64,000 nucleotides of DNA from Candidatus Tokpelaia hoelldoblerii. GTDB lineage: Bacteria; Pseudomonadota; Alphaproteobacteria; Rhizobiales; Rhizobiaceae. The stretch lies in the NCBI GenBank assembly GCA_002005325.1, contig CP017315.1, forward strand, positions 1,116,001 to 1,180,000. Reading direction: 5' to 3'. Below are positions 53,906-63,779 of the stretch, in pieces. Both the position numbers and the translations under genes were made by a program. Within the stretch, counting starts at the first letter, position 1; each line of letters starts with the position of its first letter. Under the pieces are notes generated by a model. It was not told the DNA's origin and did not search any database. It worked only from the letters and a program-made list of their open reading frames with translations.

Positions 53906-54328
53906 TTATTCAGCCGCTTCTTCCAGCGCGTCCATATCTTCATCGCTCAAGCCAAAATGATGGCCGATCTCATGAATGAACACGTGAGAAATAATCTCCC
54001 CCAATGTTTCTTCATTTTCCGCCCAATAATCCAGAATGGCGCGCCGAAACAGCGTAATACAGTTTGCACTGTTATTGCTGACAAGCGAAAAACGCTCACC
54101 CAGCCTGTTGCCCTCAAACAGGCAAAGCAATTCAAAGGGCGATTCCAGCCCCATATCCTCAACAACCTGATCTTCGGGAAAATCCGCGATCTGTATCGTC
54201 AATTCACCACATAACAGCCGGAATTTTTCCGGCAGAAAGGCAAAAGCCTCACGACTGAGCGATTCCAGTTCCTGCAATGTGGGGGCAAGGCGCGTGCGCC
54301 AGTCCCCGCTTTGATCCGTACGAGCCAT
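53906..54328 (-). CDS. Small zincin-like metallopeptidase family protein
   Basis: A 140-residue protein whose C-terminal part contains VFIHEIGHHFGLSDEDM, an extended HExxHxxxGxxD zinc motif. It matches the bacterial 'metallopeptidase family protein' (minimal zincin) group, whose substrate is unknown. No signal peptide, so cytoplasmic. It lies between leuD and rnj on the same strand, 16 bases after leuD. Confidence 0.85.
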   Translation of the reverse strand: MARTDQSGDWRTRLAPTLQELESLSREAFAFLPEKFRLLCGELTIQIADFPEDQVVEDMGLESPFELLCLFEGNRLGERFSLVSNNSANCITLFRRAILDYWAENEETLGEIISHVFIHEIGHHFGLSDEDMDALEEAAE

Positions 54329-54344
54329 TCTTTATGCTTGCCTG

Positions 54345-54950
54345 TCAACTCCAGGGACGCTCAACAGCGTCCCGCTTTTCAAAAGCATCAATTTCAGACG
54401 ATTTTTGCAGGGTAAGGCCAATATCATCCAGCCCGTTCAGCAGGCAATGGCGGCGGAACCCGTCCAGTTCAAAAGTGATTACGCCGCCATCCGGCCCGTG
54501 AATTTCCCGGGCCTCCAGATCAATCGTCAGGGTTGCGTTGGCGCCGCGCGACGCGTCATCAAGCAATGCTTCCAATTGTTCCGGCGTGACCTTGATCGGC
54601 AAAATACCGTTTTTAAAGCAGTTATTGTAGAAAATATCGGCAAAAGATGTTGAAATAACACAGCGCACACCAAAATCGAGCAACGCCCATGGGGCATGTT
54701 CGCGCGAAGAACCGCAACCGAAATTATCGCCTGCAACCAGGATGCTCGCCTTGCGGTATGCCGGTTTGTTAAGAACAAAATCCGGATTTTCCGAGCCGTC
54801 TTCCCGATAGCGCATATCAGCAAATAATCCTTTGCCAAGACCGGTGCGCTCAATCGTTTTCAGATAATCCTTCGGAATAATCATATCCGTATCAATATTG
54901 ACAATCGGCAATGGTGCGGCAACACCTGTCAATTTTGTAAATTTTTCCAT
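54345..54950 (-). CDS. leuD: 3-isopropylmalate dehydratase small subunit
   Basis: Swivelling-domain subunit of the leucine-pathway isomerase that works with the iron-sulfur subunit LeuC (not in the window). The 201-residue protein begins MEKFTKLTGVAAPLPIVNIDTDMIIP, followed by NFGCGSSREHAPWAL near residue 80 and ADIFYNNCFKNGILPI near 110. The start at 54950 is chosen by family fit; the longer frame to 55049 is not conserved. Confidence 0.96.
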   Translation of the reverse strand: MEKFTKLTGVAAPLPIVNIDTDMIIPKDYLKTIERTGLGKGLFADMRYREDGSENPDFVLNKPAYRKASILVAGDNFGCGSSREHAPWALLDFGVRCVISTSFADIFYNNCFKNGILPIKVTPEQLEALLDDASRGANATLTIDLEAREIHGPDGGVITFELDGFRRHCLLNGLDDIGLTLQKSSEIDAFEKRDAVERPWS

Positions 54951-55053
54951 TTGTCCGACCTGATTTAACTCCAGCACAAAATTTTCTGCCCTTCTTTTAC
55001 ATTGCCCGCGCCCACAAGTCAAAAAAACCTTTGCGAACACGCATAACAACAGC

Positions 55054-57102
55054 TCACCCTTCCAGCCCGCGCTTCTTCATCATAGCGGCAGGTGACGGCA
55101 AACGGCCGCGGAACGCCTTGTAAAGCTCCGCCGGATCAGCACTGCCGCCAGCAGAATAGATATATCGCCGCAAACGTTCTGCAAGTTGCGGATCAAATAC
55201 ATTTCCGCTTTCCTCAAAAGCAGCGAACGCGTCAGCATCCAGCACTTCCGACCACATATAGGAATAATAACCGGCAGAATAGCCGTCACCGGAAAAAACA
55301 TGGGTGAAATGCGGGGGCCGGTGACGCATGGTCATCGCCGCCGGCTGGCCAAGTTTGCGCAATGTGTCTTTTTCAAACAGCAAGGGGTCTTCAACCGTAC
55401 CGCCCTGATGAAAAGCCATATCCATCAGTGCTGAAGACGTATATTCCACCGTTTCAAAACCGGTATTGAAGGTTTGTGCGTCCAGAACCTTTTTCAGCAG
55501 GTCTTCCGGTATAACCGCACCGGTTTTATAATGACGGGCGAATTTTTGCATCACCTGCCGCACAGTCAGCCAGTGTTCATAAAGCTGGGAAGGCAGTTCA
55601 ACAAAATCACGCACCACAGAGGTACCAGAAATTGAAGGCCAGGTTACATCCGATAACAGCCCGTGCAGCGCATGGCCGAATTCATGAAACAGCGTGCGCG
55701 CATCATCCAGCGATAACAGCGCCGGCTGCCCGCTGCCGGCCCGGGCAAAATTGGTGATATTGTAAATGATGGGAAGCTGCCCCTTGCCGATTTTGTGCCG
55801 GCTTTGCAGCGCGCTCATCCACGCGCCGGAACGCTTGCCGGAACGGGCGAAATAATCGCCGATAAACAGGCCGCGCAGGCTGCCGTCAGCATTTTTAACC
55901 TGCCACAGGCGGGCGTCCTCATGCCATAGCGGCACACCTTTCTGCTCTTCAAAGGTCAGGCCGAACAGCCGCCCCGCCACCCAGAAAGCCGCTTCAATCA
56001 TCCGGTCAAGCTGCAAATAGGGCTTTAGCTCCGCCGCATCAAAATTATAACGTTCAGCGCGCACTTTTTCCGCGTAATAGCGCCAGTCAGCAGCAGTGAT
56101 TTCCTCATTGCTGCCGTCTGCCGCGGCAAGGCGCTGTAAATCCACCTGTTCTTCCGCCGCTTTTTCTTTGGCCTTCTGCCAGACCGGCATCAGTAAATCC
56201 ATCACATGATCCGGTGTTTTCGCCATAGTATTGTCCAGCTTGAAGGCGGCGAAAGAAGCAAACCCCAGCAGCCTGGCTTTTTCATCACGCAGGCTCACCG
56301 TTTCAGCAATGATAGCGCGATTATCATGCGCACCGCCATTTTCACCCCGTTTACTCCAGGCGGAAAAGGCCGTTTCGCGTAAATCACGGCGGGCGCTATA
56401 GGCCAGGAACGGCTCGATAATAGCGCGCGCCAGTGTAACGGCATAGGCATCCTTTTGTCCGCGTTCACGCGCCGCCTCACGCATGGCGTCACGCAAATCC
56501 GCCGGCAAACCGGCAAGCTCGGCTTCCTCCTTCAGATACAGCACCCACCCGGCTTCATCACTCAGAACGTTCTGGCCGAAGGCCGCGCCCAGAACCGCCA
56601 GCCGCTCATTGATTTCAGCCAGCCGCTTTTTGCCTGCCGCATTCAGCTTCGCACCATTGCGGACAAAGCCTTTCCAGCTTTCCTCAATCACGCGGCGGGT
56701 TTCAGCATCCGGCCTGTTTGTCTCAAGACTGTTATAGAGCGCATCAATTTTGGCAAATAACCGCTCATCCATCATCAGGCGCGAGGAAAACCGCGCCAGA
56801 GCCGGAGCAAACTCGCGTTCCAACGCCTGGATTGTTTCATTGCTGTGCGCGCCGGCGCGCATGAAAAACACTGAACAAACACGGTCAAGCGCTTTTGCCG
56901 AGGTTTCAAAAGGAATCAGAAAATTTTCAACGGTCGGCGCGGCAGGCGCGGCCACCAGCGCATCCATCTCCGAGATCGCCGCGGCCAGAGCCCGTTTAAA
57001 AGCTGGCGCAAAATCTTCATCGGTAAAAGCGCTGAAATCCGGCAGGCCATAAGCTCCGTCCCAGAGAGACAAGGCATCACTCTTGTTTTGTTTTTCAGTC
57101 AT
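55054..57102 (-). CDS. M3-family oligopeptidase (Dcp/OpdA type)
   Basis: A 682-residue zinc peptidase that cleaves short peptides, probably in the cytoplasm since no signal peptide is seen. The zinc motif is LFHEFGHALHGLL near residue 470, with the third ligand in the TGFETVEYTSSALMD region. Near the C-terminus YSAGYYSYMWSEVLDADAF is a strong M3 signature. Length and the start WDGAYGLPDFSAFT suit peptidyl-dipeptidase Dcp or oligopeptidase A; I cannot choose between them. The ATG at 57102 is preferred to the longer frame to 57204. Confidence 0.92.
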   Translation of the reverse strand: MTEKQNKSDALSLWDGAYGLPDFSAFTDEDFAPAFKRALAAAISEMDALVAAPAAPTVENFLIPFETSAKALDRVCSVFFMRAGAHSNETIQALEREFAPALARFSSRLMMDERLFAKIDALYNSLETNRPDAETRRVIEESWKGFVRNGAKLNAAGKKRLAEINERLAVLGAAFGQNVLSDEAGWVLYLKEEAELAGLPADLRDAMREAARERGQKDAYAVTLARAIIEPFLAYSARRDLRETAFSAWSKRGENGGAHDNRAIIAETVSLRDEKARLLGFASFAAFKLDNTMAKTPDHVMDLLMPVWQKAKEKAAEEQVDLQRLAAADGSNEEITAADWRYYAEKVRAERYNFDAAELKPYLQLDRMIEAAFWVAGRLFGLTFEEQKGVPLWHEDARLWQVKNADGSLRGLFIGDYFARSGKRSGAWMSALQSRHKIGKGQLPIIYNITNFARAGSGQPALLSLDDARTLFHEFGHALHGLLSDVTWPSISGTSVVRDFVELPSQLYEHWLTVRQVMQKFARHYKTGAVIPEDLLKKVLDAQTFNTGFETVEYTSSALMDMAFHQGGTVEDPLLFEKDTLRKLGQPAAMTMRHRPPHFTHVFSGDGYSAGYYSYMWSEVLDADAFAAFEESGNVFDPQLAERLRRYIYSAGGSADPAELYKAFRGRLPSPAAMMKKRGLEG

Positions 57103-57264
57103 TATTCTATCTCTTTTCGTCTGTTCACAAAGCTGTATATCACAATGTAATAAGTGCTGCATGCTTGACTTTGCCGGATACGGCAACACATTTTTCCTCG
57201 TCATTCATGCCTGAAGCATATCTCATTTGCCGGAAATGCTTTAAAACAGCCGGACGTCTGCACC

Positions 57265-58644
57265 ATGGTTTCAAATCGCAGCAATTTCTCCCAATATTCC
57301 GCCCTTTCGGCAGAAGAACTGGCGGCAAAACTGGACAGAATGTATTTTGCCGATGCTGTGGATATTGTCAACCATCTGTCATTTGACCAGGCACTTGCAG
57401 CCTTTGAGCACCTGCCTCTGGATTGCGCAATTGGCCTGTTTAACAAGACGGAACTGCTGCGCGCCACCGCCCTTCTTACATCTCTGGAAAGTGAAAAAGC
57501 TGCGGATATTCTCGACGGCATGGCGGTTGTGCGGGCAAAAGATATTTTTCAGGATATGAACGAAAAAAACCGCAGGCGCCTGTTTGTGTTGCTGGAACCC
57601 GCCACGCGCACAGACCTGCAAAAATTGATGAATTATCCCCGCCGCAGCGCCGGCGCACTGATGACAACCGAATTTATCACCGTTCTGGCCGACTGGACTG
57701 TCGAAGCAACATTAAACCTCATCCGCACCGTGGAAACCGGCCGTGAAACCGTTTACACCGCCTATATTATCGACCCTGAAACCAATGTGCTGCTTTCGGC
57801 CATTTCCCTGCGCCTGCTTGTCTTGTCAAAACCAAAAGCCAAGGTGATTGACGCTGCCAAACACGCTCAACCTATTCAATGCTCTCCCACCATGCACCAG
57901 CGCGACCTTGCACGGCTTTTCCGCCGTTATGACCTGCTGTCCATCGCCGTTGTTGATGAAGCGAACCATATCATCGGCATTGTGACCGTTGATAATGTTC
58001 TCGACTCCATGACAAAAACCATGAGTGAGGAAACCCAGAAATTCGGTGGTATGGAAGCGCTTGAAAAGCCCTATATGCAGATCACCTTTCTCAATATGCT
58101 GGAAAAACGCGGCGGCTGGCTGTGCCTGCTGTTTGTCGGGGAAATGCTGACAGCCAGCGTCATGCAGCACTACGAGCACGAGCTTGCCCACGCCATCGTG
58201 CTGACATTGTTTATCCCGCTTATCATGAGTTCAGGCGGCAACTCCGGCTCCCAGGCGACATCGCTCATCATCCGCGCGCTTGCCCTTAATGAAATTCGCC
58301 TTGGCGACTGGTGGCGGGTGGTCCTGCGCGAAATACCCATGGGACTTTCGCTGGGGGCTATCCTTGGCGCGATCGGCTATGCCCGTGTTCTGGTCTGGCA
58401 GTTCACCGGTATTTATAACTATGGCGACCACTGGTTTCTCATTGCGCTCACCGTCGGCGGCACGCTGATTGCCATTGTCATGTTCGGTTCGCTTGTCGGT
58501 TCAATGCTGCCCTTTGTCCTCAAAGCCATGGGTTTTGATCCGGCCAGCGCCTCGGCTCCGTTTGTGGCGACTTTTGTCGACGTGGCCGGCATCGCCATCT
58601 ATTTCTCCATCGCCGCCTTCATCCTTGCCGGCACATTGTTATAA
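57265..58644 (+). CDS. mgtE: Magnesium transporter MgtE
   Basis: A 459-residue Mg2+ channel with an N-terminal helical domain (about 25-135), two CBS domains (about 140-265) that sense Mg2+, a connecting helix, and five C-terminal membrane segments. The pore region includes LIMSSGGNSGSQATSLIIRALA near residue 320, the MgtE signature. No strong ribosome binding site is visible before the ATG at 57265, so a start a little further in cannot be excluded. Confidence 0.95.
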   Translation: MVSNRSNFSQYSALSAEELAAKLDRMYFADAVDIVNHLSFDQALAAFEHLPLDCAIGLFNKTELLRATALLTSLESEKAADILDGMAVVRAKDIFQDMNEKNRRRLFVLLEPATRTDLQKLMNYPRRSAGALMTTEFITVLADWTVEATLNLIRTVETGRETVYTAYIIDPETNVLLSAISLRLLVLSKPKAKVIDAAKHAQPIQCSPTMHQRDLARLFRRYDLLSIAVVDEANHIIGIVTVDNVLDSMTKTMSEETQKFGGMEALEKPYMQITFLNMLEKRGGWLCLLFVGEMLTASVMQHYEHELAHAIVLTLFIPLIMSSGGNSGSQATSLIIRALALNEIRLGDWWRVVLREIPMGLSLGAILGAIGYARVLVWQFTGIYNYGDHWFLIALTVGGTLIAIVMFGSLVGSMLPFVLKAMGFDPASASAPFVATFVDVAGIAIYFSIAAFILAGTLL

Positions 58645-58871
58645 TAACAAATTCATCTGCGGCCTGTTCTTGAAGAATCCTGCCGTTAACTGTCACAAAA
58701 TAGCGCAAAATATGCCTTTTTTCTGTACGAATCCTGTATTTGCATAACATCTATACACATCCGGCCCTTCCCAAACGGGGCAAAAACCTGTATGGAAATG
58801 ACCGAATATATCTGGTGGAAGGCTTGATCTTCCCCTGTTGACAGACACCCGAACACAAAGAAGACAACGCT

Positions 58872-60698
58872 ATGCAGCTGCGTAATATCGCAATTATCGC
58901 CCACGTTGACCATGGAAAAACCACACTGGTTGATGAACTTCTCAAGCAATCCGGTGTTTTCCGTGACAACCAGCGCACGGCTGAACGCATGATGGATTCC
59001 AACGATATCGAGCGTGAGCGCGGTATCACCATTCTTGCCAAGGCAACATCCGTTGTCTGGAAAGATACACGGATCAATATTGTTGACACCCCCGGCCACG
59101 CTGATTTCGGCGGCGAGGTGGAACGTATCCTCAACATGGTGGATGGCGCGATTGTGCTGGTTGATTCTGCCGAAGGGCCGATGCCGCAAACCAAATTCGT
59201 TGTCGGCAAGGCGCTGAAAGTCGGCCTGCGGCCGATTGTGGCCATCAACAAGATCGACCGGCCCGACGGCCGCCCGGATGAAGTTATCAATGAAGTGTTT
59301 GACCTGTTCGCCGCCCTTGGCGCAACAGATGAACAGCTTGATTTCCCGATTCTTTACGGTTCAGGCCGTGACGGCTGGATGGCTGAAAATATTGAAGGGC
59401 CGAAAGATCAGGGGCTTGCGCCGCTGTTTGACCTTGTCGTGCGCCATGTCCCCGCCCCCACTGTGGCGGAGGGGCCTTTCCGCATGATCGGCACCATTCT
59501 GGAAGCCGATCCCTTCCTTGGCCGTATCATTACCGGCCGCATTCACTCCGGCAGCGTCAAGCCGAACCAGCAGGTCAAGGTTTTGTCGCAGGATGGCGAT
59601 GTGCTGGAAAATGGCCGCATTTCGCGTATTCTCGCCTTTCGCGGGCTTGAGCGCCAGCCGATTGAAGAAGGCCAGGCCGGTGATATTGTCGCCATTGCCG
59701 GCTTGCAGAAAGGCACGGTCGCCGACACATTCTGCGATCCGGCAGTGACAGAACCGCTTGTCGCCCAGCCGATTGACCCGCCCACCGTCACCATGAGTTT
59801 TCTGGTGAATGACAGTCCGCTTGCCGGTACAGAAGGTGACAAGGTGACAAGCCGTGTTATTCGTGACCGCCTGATGAAGGAAGCGGAAGGCAGTGTCGCC
59901 CTGAAAATTGAAGAATCTGCCGAGAAGGACTCATTTCATGTTTCCGGCCGCGGCGAATTGCAGCTTGCCGTGCTGATTGAAAATATGCGCCGTGAAGGGT
60001 TTGAGCTTAGCGTTTCGCGCCCGCGTGTTGTCATGCACAAGGATGAAGCCGGTAATCTGCTTGAGCCGGTGGAAGAAGTCGTCATTGACGTCGATGAAGA
60101 GTATTCCGGCACGGTGGTGCAGAAACTTTCCGAACGCAAGGCTGATATGGTTGAGCTGAAGCCTTCGGGCGGCAACCGTGTGCGCCTTGTTTTCCACGCG
60201 CCGACCCGTGGCCTTATCGGCTACCAGTCCGAGCTGCTGACGGATACGCGCGGCACGGCGGTGATGAACCGCCTGTTCCACAGCTACCAGCCGTTCAAGG
60301 GTGAAATTTCCGGCCGTGTCAACGGCGTGATGATTTCCAATGACAATGGTGAGTCGGTCGCCTACGCGCTGTTCAACCTTGAAGACCGCGGCCCGATGAT
60401 TATCGATGCCGGTGTTAAAGTCTACCAGGGCATGATTATCGGCATTCACTCGCGTGATAATGACCTGGAAGTCAATGTCCTTAAAGGCAAGAAACTGACC
60501 AACGTGCGTGCTTCCGGCAAGGATGAGGCGGTGAAACTGACTCCCCCCATCAAGATGACGCTGGAGCGGGCGCTGTCGTGGATTCAGGATGATGAACTGG
60601 TGGAAGTAACACCGAAATCCATTCGTCTGCGCAAATTGTACCTTGACCCCAATGAGCGCAAGCGTTTTGAAAAAAACCGCAACCCCGGTGCGGCCTAA
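58872..60698 (+). CDS. typA: Ribosome-binding GTPase TypA/BipA
   Basis: Translational GTPase of 608 residues that associates with ribosomes under stress and in assembly. G-domain motifs are IAHVDHGKTTLVDELL near residue 10, RERGITILAKAT near 44, VDTPGHADFGGEVERIL near 72 and INKIDRPDGR near 128. The rest has EF-G-like domains and the TypA C-terminal domain (GRVNGVMISNDNGESVAYAL). The 227-base leader before it holds a TTGACA near 58838, but too close to the ATG to be an obvious promoter. Confidence 0.97.
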   Translation: MQLRNIAIIAHVDHGKTTLVDELLKQSGVFRDNQRTAERMMDSNDIERERGITILAKATSVVWKDTRINIVDTPGHADFGGEVERILNMVDGAIVLVDSAEGPMPQTKFVVGKALKVGLRPIVAINKIDRPDGRPDEVINEVFDLFAALGATDEQLDFPILYGSGRDGWMAENIEGPKDQGLAPLFDLVVRHVPAPTVAEGPFRMIGTILEADPFLGRIITGRIHSGSVKPNQQVKVLSQDGDVLENGRISRILAFRGLERQPIEEGQAGDIVAIAGLQKGTVADTFCDPAVTEPLVAQPIDPPTVTMSFLVNDSPLAGTEGDKVTSRVIRDRLMKEAEGSVALKIEESAEKDSFHVSGRGELQLAVLIENMRREGFELSVSRPRVVMHKDEAGNLLEPVEEVVIDVDEEYSGTVVQKLSERKADMVELKPSGGNRVRLVFHAPTRGLIGYQSELLTDTRGTAVMNRLFHSYQPFKGEISGRVNGVMISNDNGESVAYALFNLEDRGPMIIDAGVKVYQGMIIGIHSRDNDLEVNVLKGKKLTNVRASGKDEAVKLTPPIKMTLERALSWIQDDELVEVTPKSIRLRKLYLDPNERKRFEKNRNPGAA

Positions 60699-60741
60699 GT
60701 TATAACACTTTAATCCTTCTTGAAATAAAAGAGAGATCGTC

Positions 60742-61278
60742 ATGAATATTGATGCAATACCTATTGGTAAAAATCCGCCGGAAGATGTCAATGTGATTAT
60801 TGAAGTTCCGGTTGGCGGCCAGCCGATCAAGTATGAGATGGATAAAGAATCCGGCGCCCTGTTTGTCGACCGTTTTCTTTATACGCCGATGACCTACCCG
60901 GGCAATTACGGCTTTGTGCCGCATACATTGTCGGAAGACGGCGACCCGATTGATGTGCTGATCTGCAATATGCGCCCGTTGCTGCCGGGCTGCGTTATCA
61001 ATGTCCGCCCGATCGGCGCGCTGATTATGGAAGATGACGGCGGCAAGGATGAGAAAATCATCGCCGTGCCGACGCCAAAGCTGACCCAGCGTTATGTTGA
61101 CGTTCATGACTATGCCGATATGCCTGAAATCACCCTCAAGCAGATTGAGCATTTCTTTCAGCATTACAAGGACCTTGAGCCCGGCAAATGGGTCAAGATT
61201 GACGGCTGGAAGGATGAGGATTTTGCCCGTGAACTGATTAAACAGGCAATCGGGCGCGCCCAGGCCGCCAGGAAATAA
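60742..61278 (+). CDS. ppa: Inorganic pyrophosphatase
   Basis: Hydrolyses pyrophosphate to drive biosynthesis. The 178-residue family I enzyme shows YEMDKESGALFVDR near residue 32, MTYPGNYGFVPHTLSEDGDPIDVLI near 52 (three metal-binding Asp) and MEDDGGKDEKIIAVP near 96. It lies 43 bases after typA on the same strand, with an AGAGAG ribosome binding site, and ends before a strong terminator. Confidence 0.98.
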   Translation: MNIDAIPIGKNPPEDVNVIIEVPVGGQPIKYEMDKESGALFVDRFLYTPMTYPGNYGFVPHTLSEDGDPIDVLICNMRPLLPGCVINVRPIGALIMEDDGGKDEKIIAVPTPKLTQRYVDVHDYADMPEITLKQIEHFFQHYKDLEPGKWVKIDGWKDEDFARELIKQAIGRAQAARK

Positions 61279-61296
61279 GCGATCTTTGCAAGACAT

Positions 61297-61336
61297 AAAA
61301 AACGCCGCGTATCTTATGGGATACGCGGCGTTTTTT
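61297..61336. terminator. Bidirectional intrinsic terminator between ppa and the DUF167 gene
   Basis: A perfect 17-base stem: AAAAAACGCCGCGTATC at 61297-61313 and its complement at 61320-61336, with a TTATGG loop. Six T follow on either strand, serving the two convergent genes. Confidence 0.95.
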
Positions 61337-61640
61337 ATTTGAGTTTATCCGCAAAACGCTGCGCGATTTCTCCTGCATGGCCGCTGATATGCAATTGCTT
61401 CAACCGCGCTGTCGCACCGGCGGCAAGCTGAAAGGCGCTGGCCGGTATTTTCATTTCCTTCGCCAGAAATTTAATCAATGCCTTGTTGGCCTTGCCATCT
61501 TCCGGCACGGCACGTATCCGCACGCTGAGATGACTTTTACCGTCCCCGGTCTCTTCAACACCGACAATCGTATCCTTCGCCGCTTTCGGGGTAAGACGCA
61601 CAAACAGCGTCAGCCCGTCCTTTTCTTCCCGATAAAACAT
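61335..61640 (-). CDS. DUF167 (YggU-like) family protein
   Basis: A 101-residue protein of the DUF167 family: LFVRLTPKAAKDTIVG near residue 10, then LSVRIRAVPEDGKANKALIKFLAKEM near 40, the standard signature. Its biochemical role is not known. The start follows the yggT stop directly, so the pair is translated together. The stop lies within the terminator stem. Confidence 0.93.
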   Translation of the reverse strand: MFYREEKDGLTLFVRLTPKAAKDTIVGVEETGDGKSHLSVRIRAVPEDGKANKALIKFLAKEMKIPASAFQLAAGATARLKQLHISGHAGEIAQRFADKLK

Positions 61641-61967
61641 TCAGCCCCCGAAAAGCAGCGATATACGGGCATTCATAATTAAACTCTGCAAAAAATAGAT
61701 GATGAGAAAAACCACAAGCGGTGAAAAATCAATCGAGCCGGTATCAGGCAGAATACGGCGGATGGGGCGCAGGACAGGTTCAGTCGTTTGGTAAAGAAAA
61801 TTGCCGATCATACGGACAAACTGGCTATGCCGATTGACAATATTGAAGTTATAAAGCCATGAAAAAATAACACTGGCCATTAAAATGATCAAAAAGATAT
61901 AGAGGGCAAAATCAATTGTTCTCAACAAGGCATCCATAAAACACTCCGATTTGTCTGTCCCGCACAA
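61641..61967 (-). CDS. yggT: YggT family membrane protein
   Basis: A 108-residue protein with two hydrophobic segments (about 15-38 and 83-105). The conserved middle reads NFLYQTTEPVLRPIRRILPDTGSIDFSPLVVFLIIYFL, typical of YggT. The family is linked to osmotic stress and cell-division or membrane organisation, but its exact role is unclear. It pairs with the DUF167 gene, an arrangement widely seen in Proteobacteria. Start at 61967 with a GGAGTG ribosome binding site. Confidence 0.93.
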   Translation of the reverse strand: MCGTDKSECFMDALLRTIDFALYIFLIILMASVIFSWLYNFNIVNRHSQFVRMIGNFLYQTTEPVLRPIRRILPDTGSIDFSPLVVFLIIYFLQSLIMNARISLLFGG

Positions 61968-62020
61968 GACATAAAGCCAAATGCGACATTTAAGATTTTA
62001 AATCCACCTTTCAAGGCCGA

Positions 62021-63331
62021 TCAGGATTCACGTTCCTCCACCCCGACTGCCAATTGCCGTTTCTCGCCGGCAAATAACAGATACCCCCCGACAAGGCTGA
62101 CCAGAATTCCGATAAACGCCAGATACCACATATGCGCCATCGGCAGGAAGCGTTGAATAAAGGACAGGAATACCGGTGTCAGCCCGCCAAAAATGGCATA
62201 AGCAACATTGTAGGAAAACGACAGACCAGTAAAACGCACCGCAGCAGGAAAAGTTCGCACCATGACATAGGCAACCGCACCGGCAAAGCCTGTCGCCAGC
62301 CCCAGCAAGGCTGAAAGCACAAACAAAACAGCAACAGAGCCGCCTGTATAGCTGTAAAAACCGGCCGTTACAGCAGAAAAAATGATTCCCCCCAGGATGA
62401 AAAACCGGCCGCCGCCCCAGCGGCTGCACAGATAACCGGCAAAAGGGGTTGCTATAATCAATGCGGTACAGGTGATACAATTTGCCCACAAAGCCTGCCG
62501 GGACGAATAACCATAGGGGAATTTTTCCAGCAGATTGGCTGTCATCAAGGTAGCAACGATAATCGCCGCCGACAGGCACCATGTCAGCAACATCGACACA
62601 ACAACTCCCGCCGGATAACGTGTCATCACACTTTTCAACGGCAGCTCCGCATTAAGCGCGCGCGATTTTTTCATCGCCTTGAAAACCGGTGTTTCATCAA
62701 GCCAGCGCCGCAGCCAGACGGCAACAAGCCCCAGAACACCGCCAAGCACAAAAGCCAGCCGCCAGCCATAACTGTTCACCATTTCCACACTGAGAACAGA
62801 ATTGATAAAAACCGCAACCAGCGACCCCAGCAAAATACCAAGCGACAGGCCCGATGTCAGCACGCCGGTGGCAAGCCCGACATGGCGTGAAGGCACGTGT
62901 TCAGCCACGAAGGTCCACGCACCCGGCACTTCACCGCCAATGGCCGCCCCTTGCAGCAGCCGCAAAAACAGCAGCAAAAACGGCGCAAACATACCAATGC
63001 TGTTATAAGCCGGCACAAATGCCATGCCAAGCGTTGCCAGCGCCATCAACAGAACTGAAAACGTAAACATGCGCTTGCGGCCATATAAATCGCCGAAATG
63101 CGCCATGATAATCCCGCCGACAGGCCGCACCAGATAACCGGCGGCAAAAATACCATAGCTCCACAGTGTCGCCAGCCAGCCCTCCATATAAGCTGGGAAA
63201 AACGCTGCCTCAATACTTTTGATGAAGAAAACAAAAATGATAAAGTCATAAAATTCAAGCGCACCTCCAAGCGAAGAAAGCGCCAGCGTACGCCCGTCAC
63301 GGCGGGTCAGATGATAAGAACCGGCTGACAT
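62021..63331 (-). CDS. MHS-family major facilitator (third in the window)
   Basis: A 436-residue metabolite:H+ symporter with 12 membrane segments. LSSLGGALEFYDFIIFVFF in segment 1, HFGDLYGRKRMF in the 2-3 loop and RLLQGAAIGGEVPGAWTFVAEH in segment 4 are diagnostic. The substrate is unknown. It stands alone between yggT and copZ, with an AAGGAGAAGG ribosome binding site. Confidence 0.9.
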   Translation of the reverse strand: MSAGSYHLTRRDGRTLALSSLGGALEFYDFIIFVFFIKSIEAAFFPAYMEGWLATLWSYGIFAAGYLVRPVGGIIMAHFGDLYGRKRMFTFSVLLMALATLGMAFVPAYNSIGMFAPFLLLFLRLLQGAAIGGEVPGAWTFVAEHVPSRHVGLATGVLTSGLSLGILLGSLVAVFINSVLSVEMVNSYGWRLAFVLGGVLGLVAVWLRRWLDETPVFKAMKKSRALNAELPLKSVMTRYPAGVVVSMLLTWCLSAAIIVATLMTANLLEKFPYGYSSRQALWANCITCTALIIATPFAGYLCSRWGGGRFFILGGIIFSAVTAGFYSYTGGSVAVLFVLSALLGLATGFAGAVAYVMVRTFPAAVRFTGLSFSYNVAYAIFGGLTPVFLSFIQRFLPMAHMWYLAFIGILVSLVGGYLLFAGEKRQLAVGVEERES

Positions 63332-63419
63332 TTTTATATTCCTTCTCCTTGTAGCGCCACCTTTTATTGACTACATTTCCCTATGCGCGAAATAAAAACC
63401 AGAATCAAGGATATTCATC

Positions 63420-63632
63420 ATGGCAGACAATCCGGCAATCCGCTTTCAAATTGATGACATGACCTGCGGCCACTGCGTTAAAACAATCACCAATGCTATT
63501 GAACAGGCTATTTCCGGCACACATGTCGCCGCTGATCTTGAAAGCCATATTGTCACTATTACCGGCACGGCTGACAAGGAAAAAGTTGCACAGATCATCA
63601 CGGATGAAGGTTATACACCACAGGCACTATAG
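63420..63632 (+). CDS. Heavy-metal-associated (CopZ-like) metallochaperone
   Basis: A 70-residue single HMA domain with the metal-binding motif DMTCGHCVKTI near residue 14 and the fold ending EGYTPQAL. It probably carries Cu(I), or another soft metal, to the P-type ATPase that starts 158 bases downstream. The MTCGHC form is common in CopZ-like proteins of Alphaproteobacteria. Confidence 0.9.
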   Translation: MADNPAIRFQIDDMTCGHCVKTITNAIEQAISGTHVAADLESHIVTITGTADKEKVAQIITDEGYTPQAL

Positions 63633-63660
63633 GCTTGCCTGCTGTATTTTCTCTTGAAAC

Positions 63661-63673
63661 TGTCGTGACGACA
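63661..63673. promoter_or_regulatory. Palindrome TGTCGT-G-ACGACA between copZ and the ATPase gene
   Basis: A perfect 13-base odd palindrome, 117 bases before the ATPase start. It is placed where a metal regulator could bind or where the copZ transcript could end, but it lacks a T-run and I cannot name a regulator. Confidence 0.3.
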
Positions 63674-63709
63674 CAGATTACAGCAACAGGAAACCATGTC
63701 AAATCTCTC

Positions 63710-63779
63710 CCCCGCCATACTTACTACGGGGCGTAAAATGGACCCCCCCCGCCATACTTACTACGGGGCGTAAAATGGA
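63710..63779 (+). repeat. Tandem duplication with CCCCG/CGGGG hairpins before the ATPase gene
   Basis: A 29-base unit (GCCATACTTACTACGGGGCG and then TAAAATGGA) occurs at 63714-63742 and 63751-63779, period 37. Each copy forms CCCCG-12 bases-CGGGG. Eight C in a row lie between the copies. The second copy runs into the GGAG that serves as ribosome binding site of the ATPase. Confidence 0.75.

Noticed and set aside
63710..63779. Start of a CRISPR array
   Set aside because: Only two copies, 8 bases apart, with no spacer-sized unique sequence; it is a tandem duplication.
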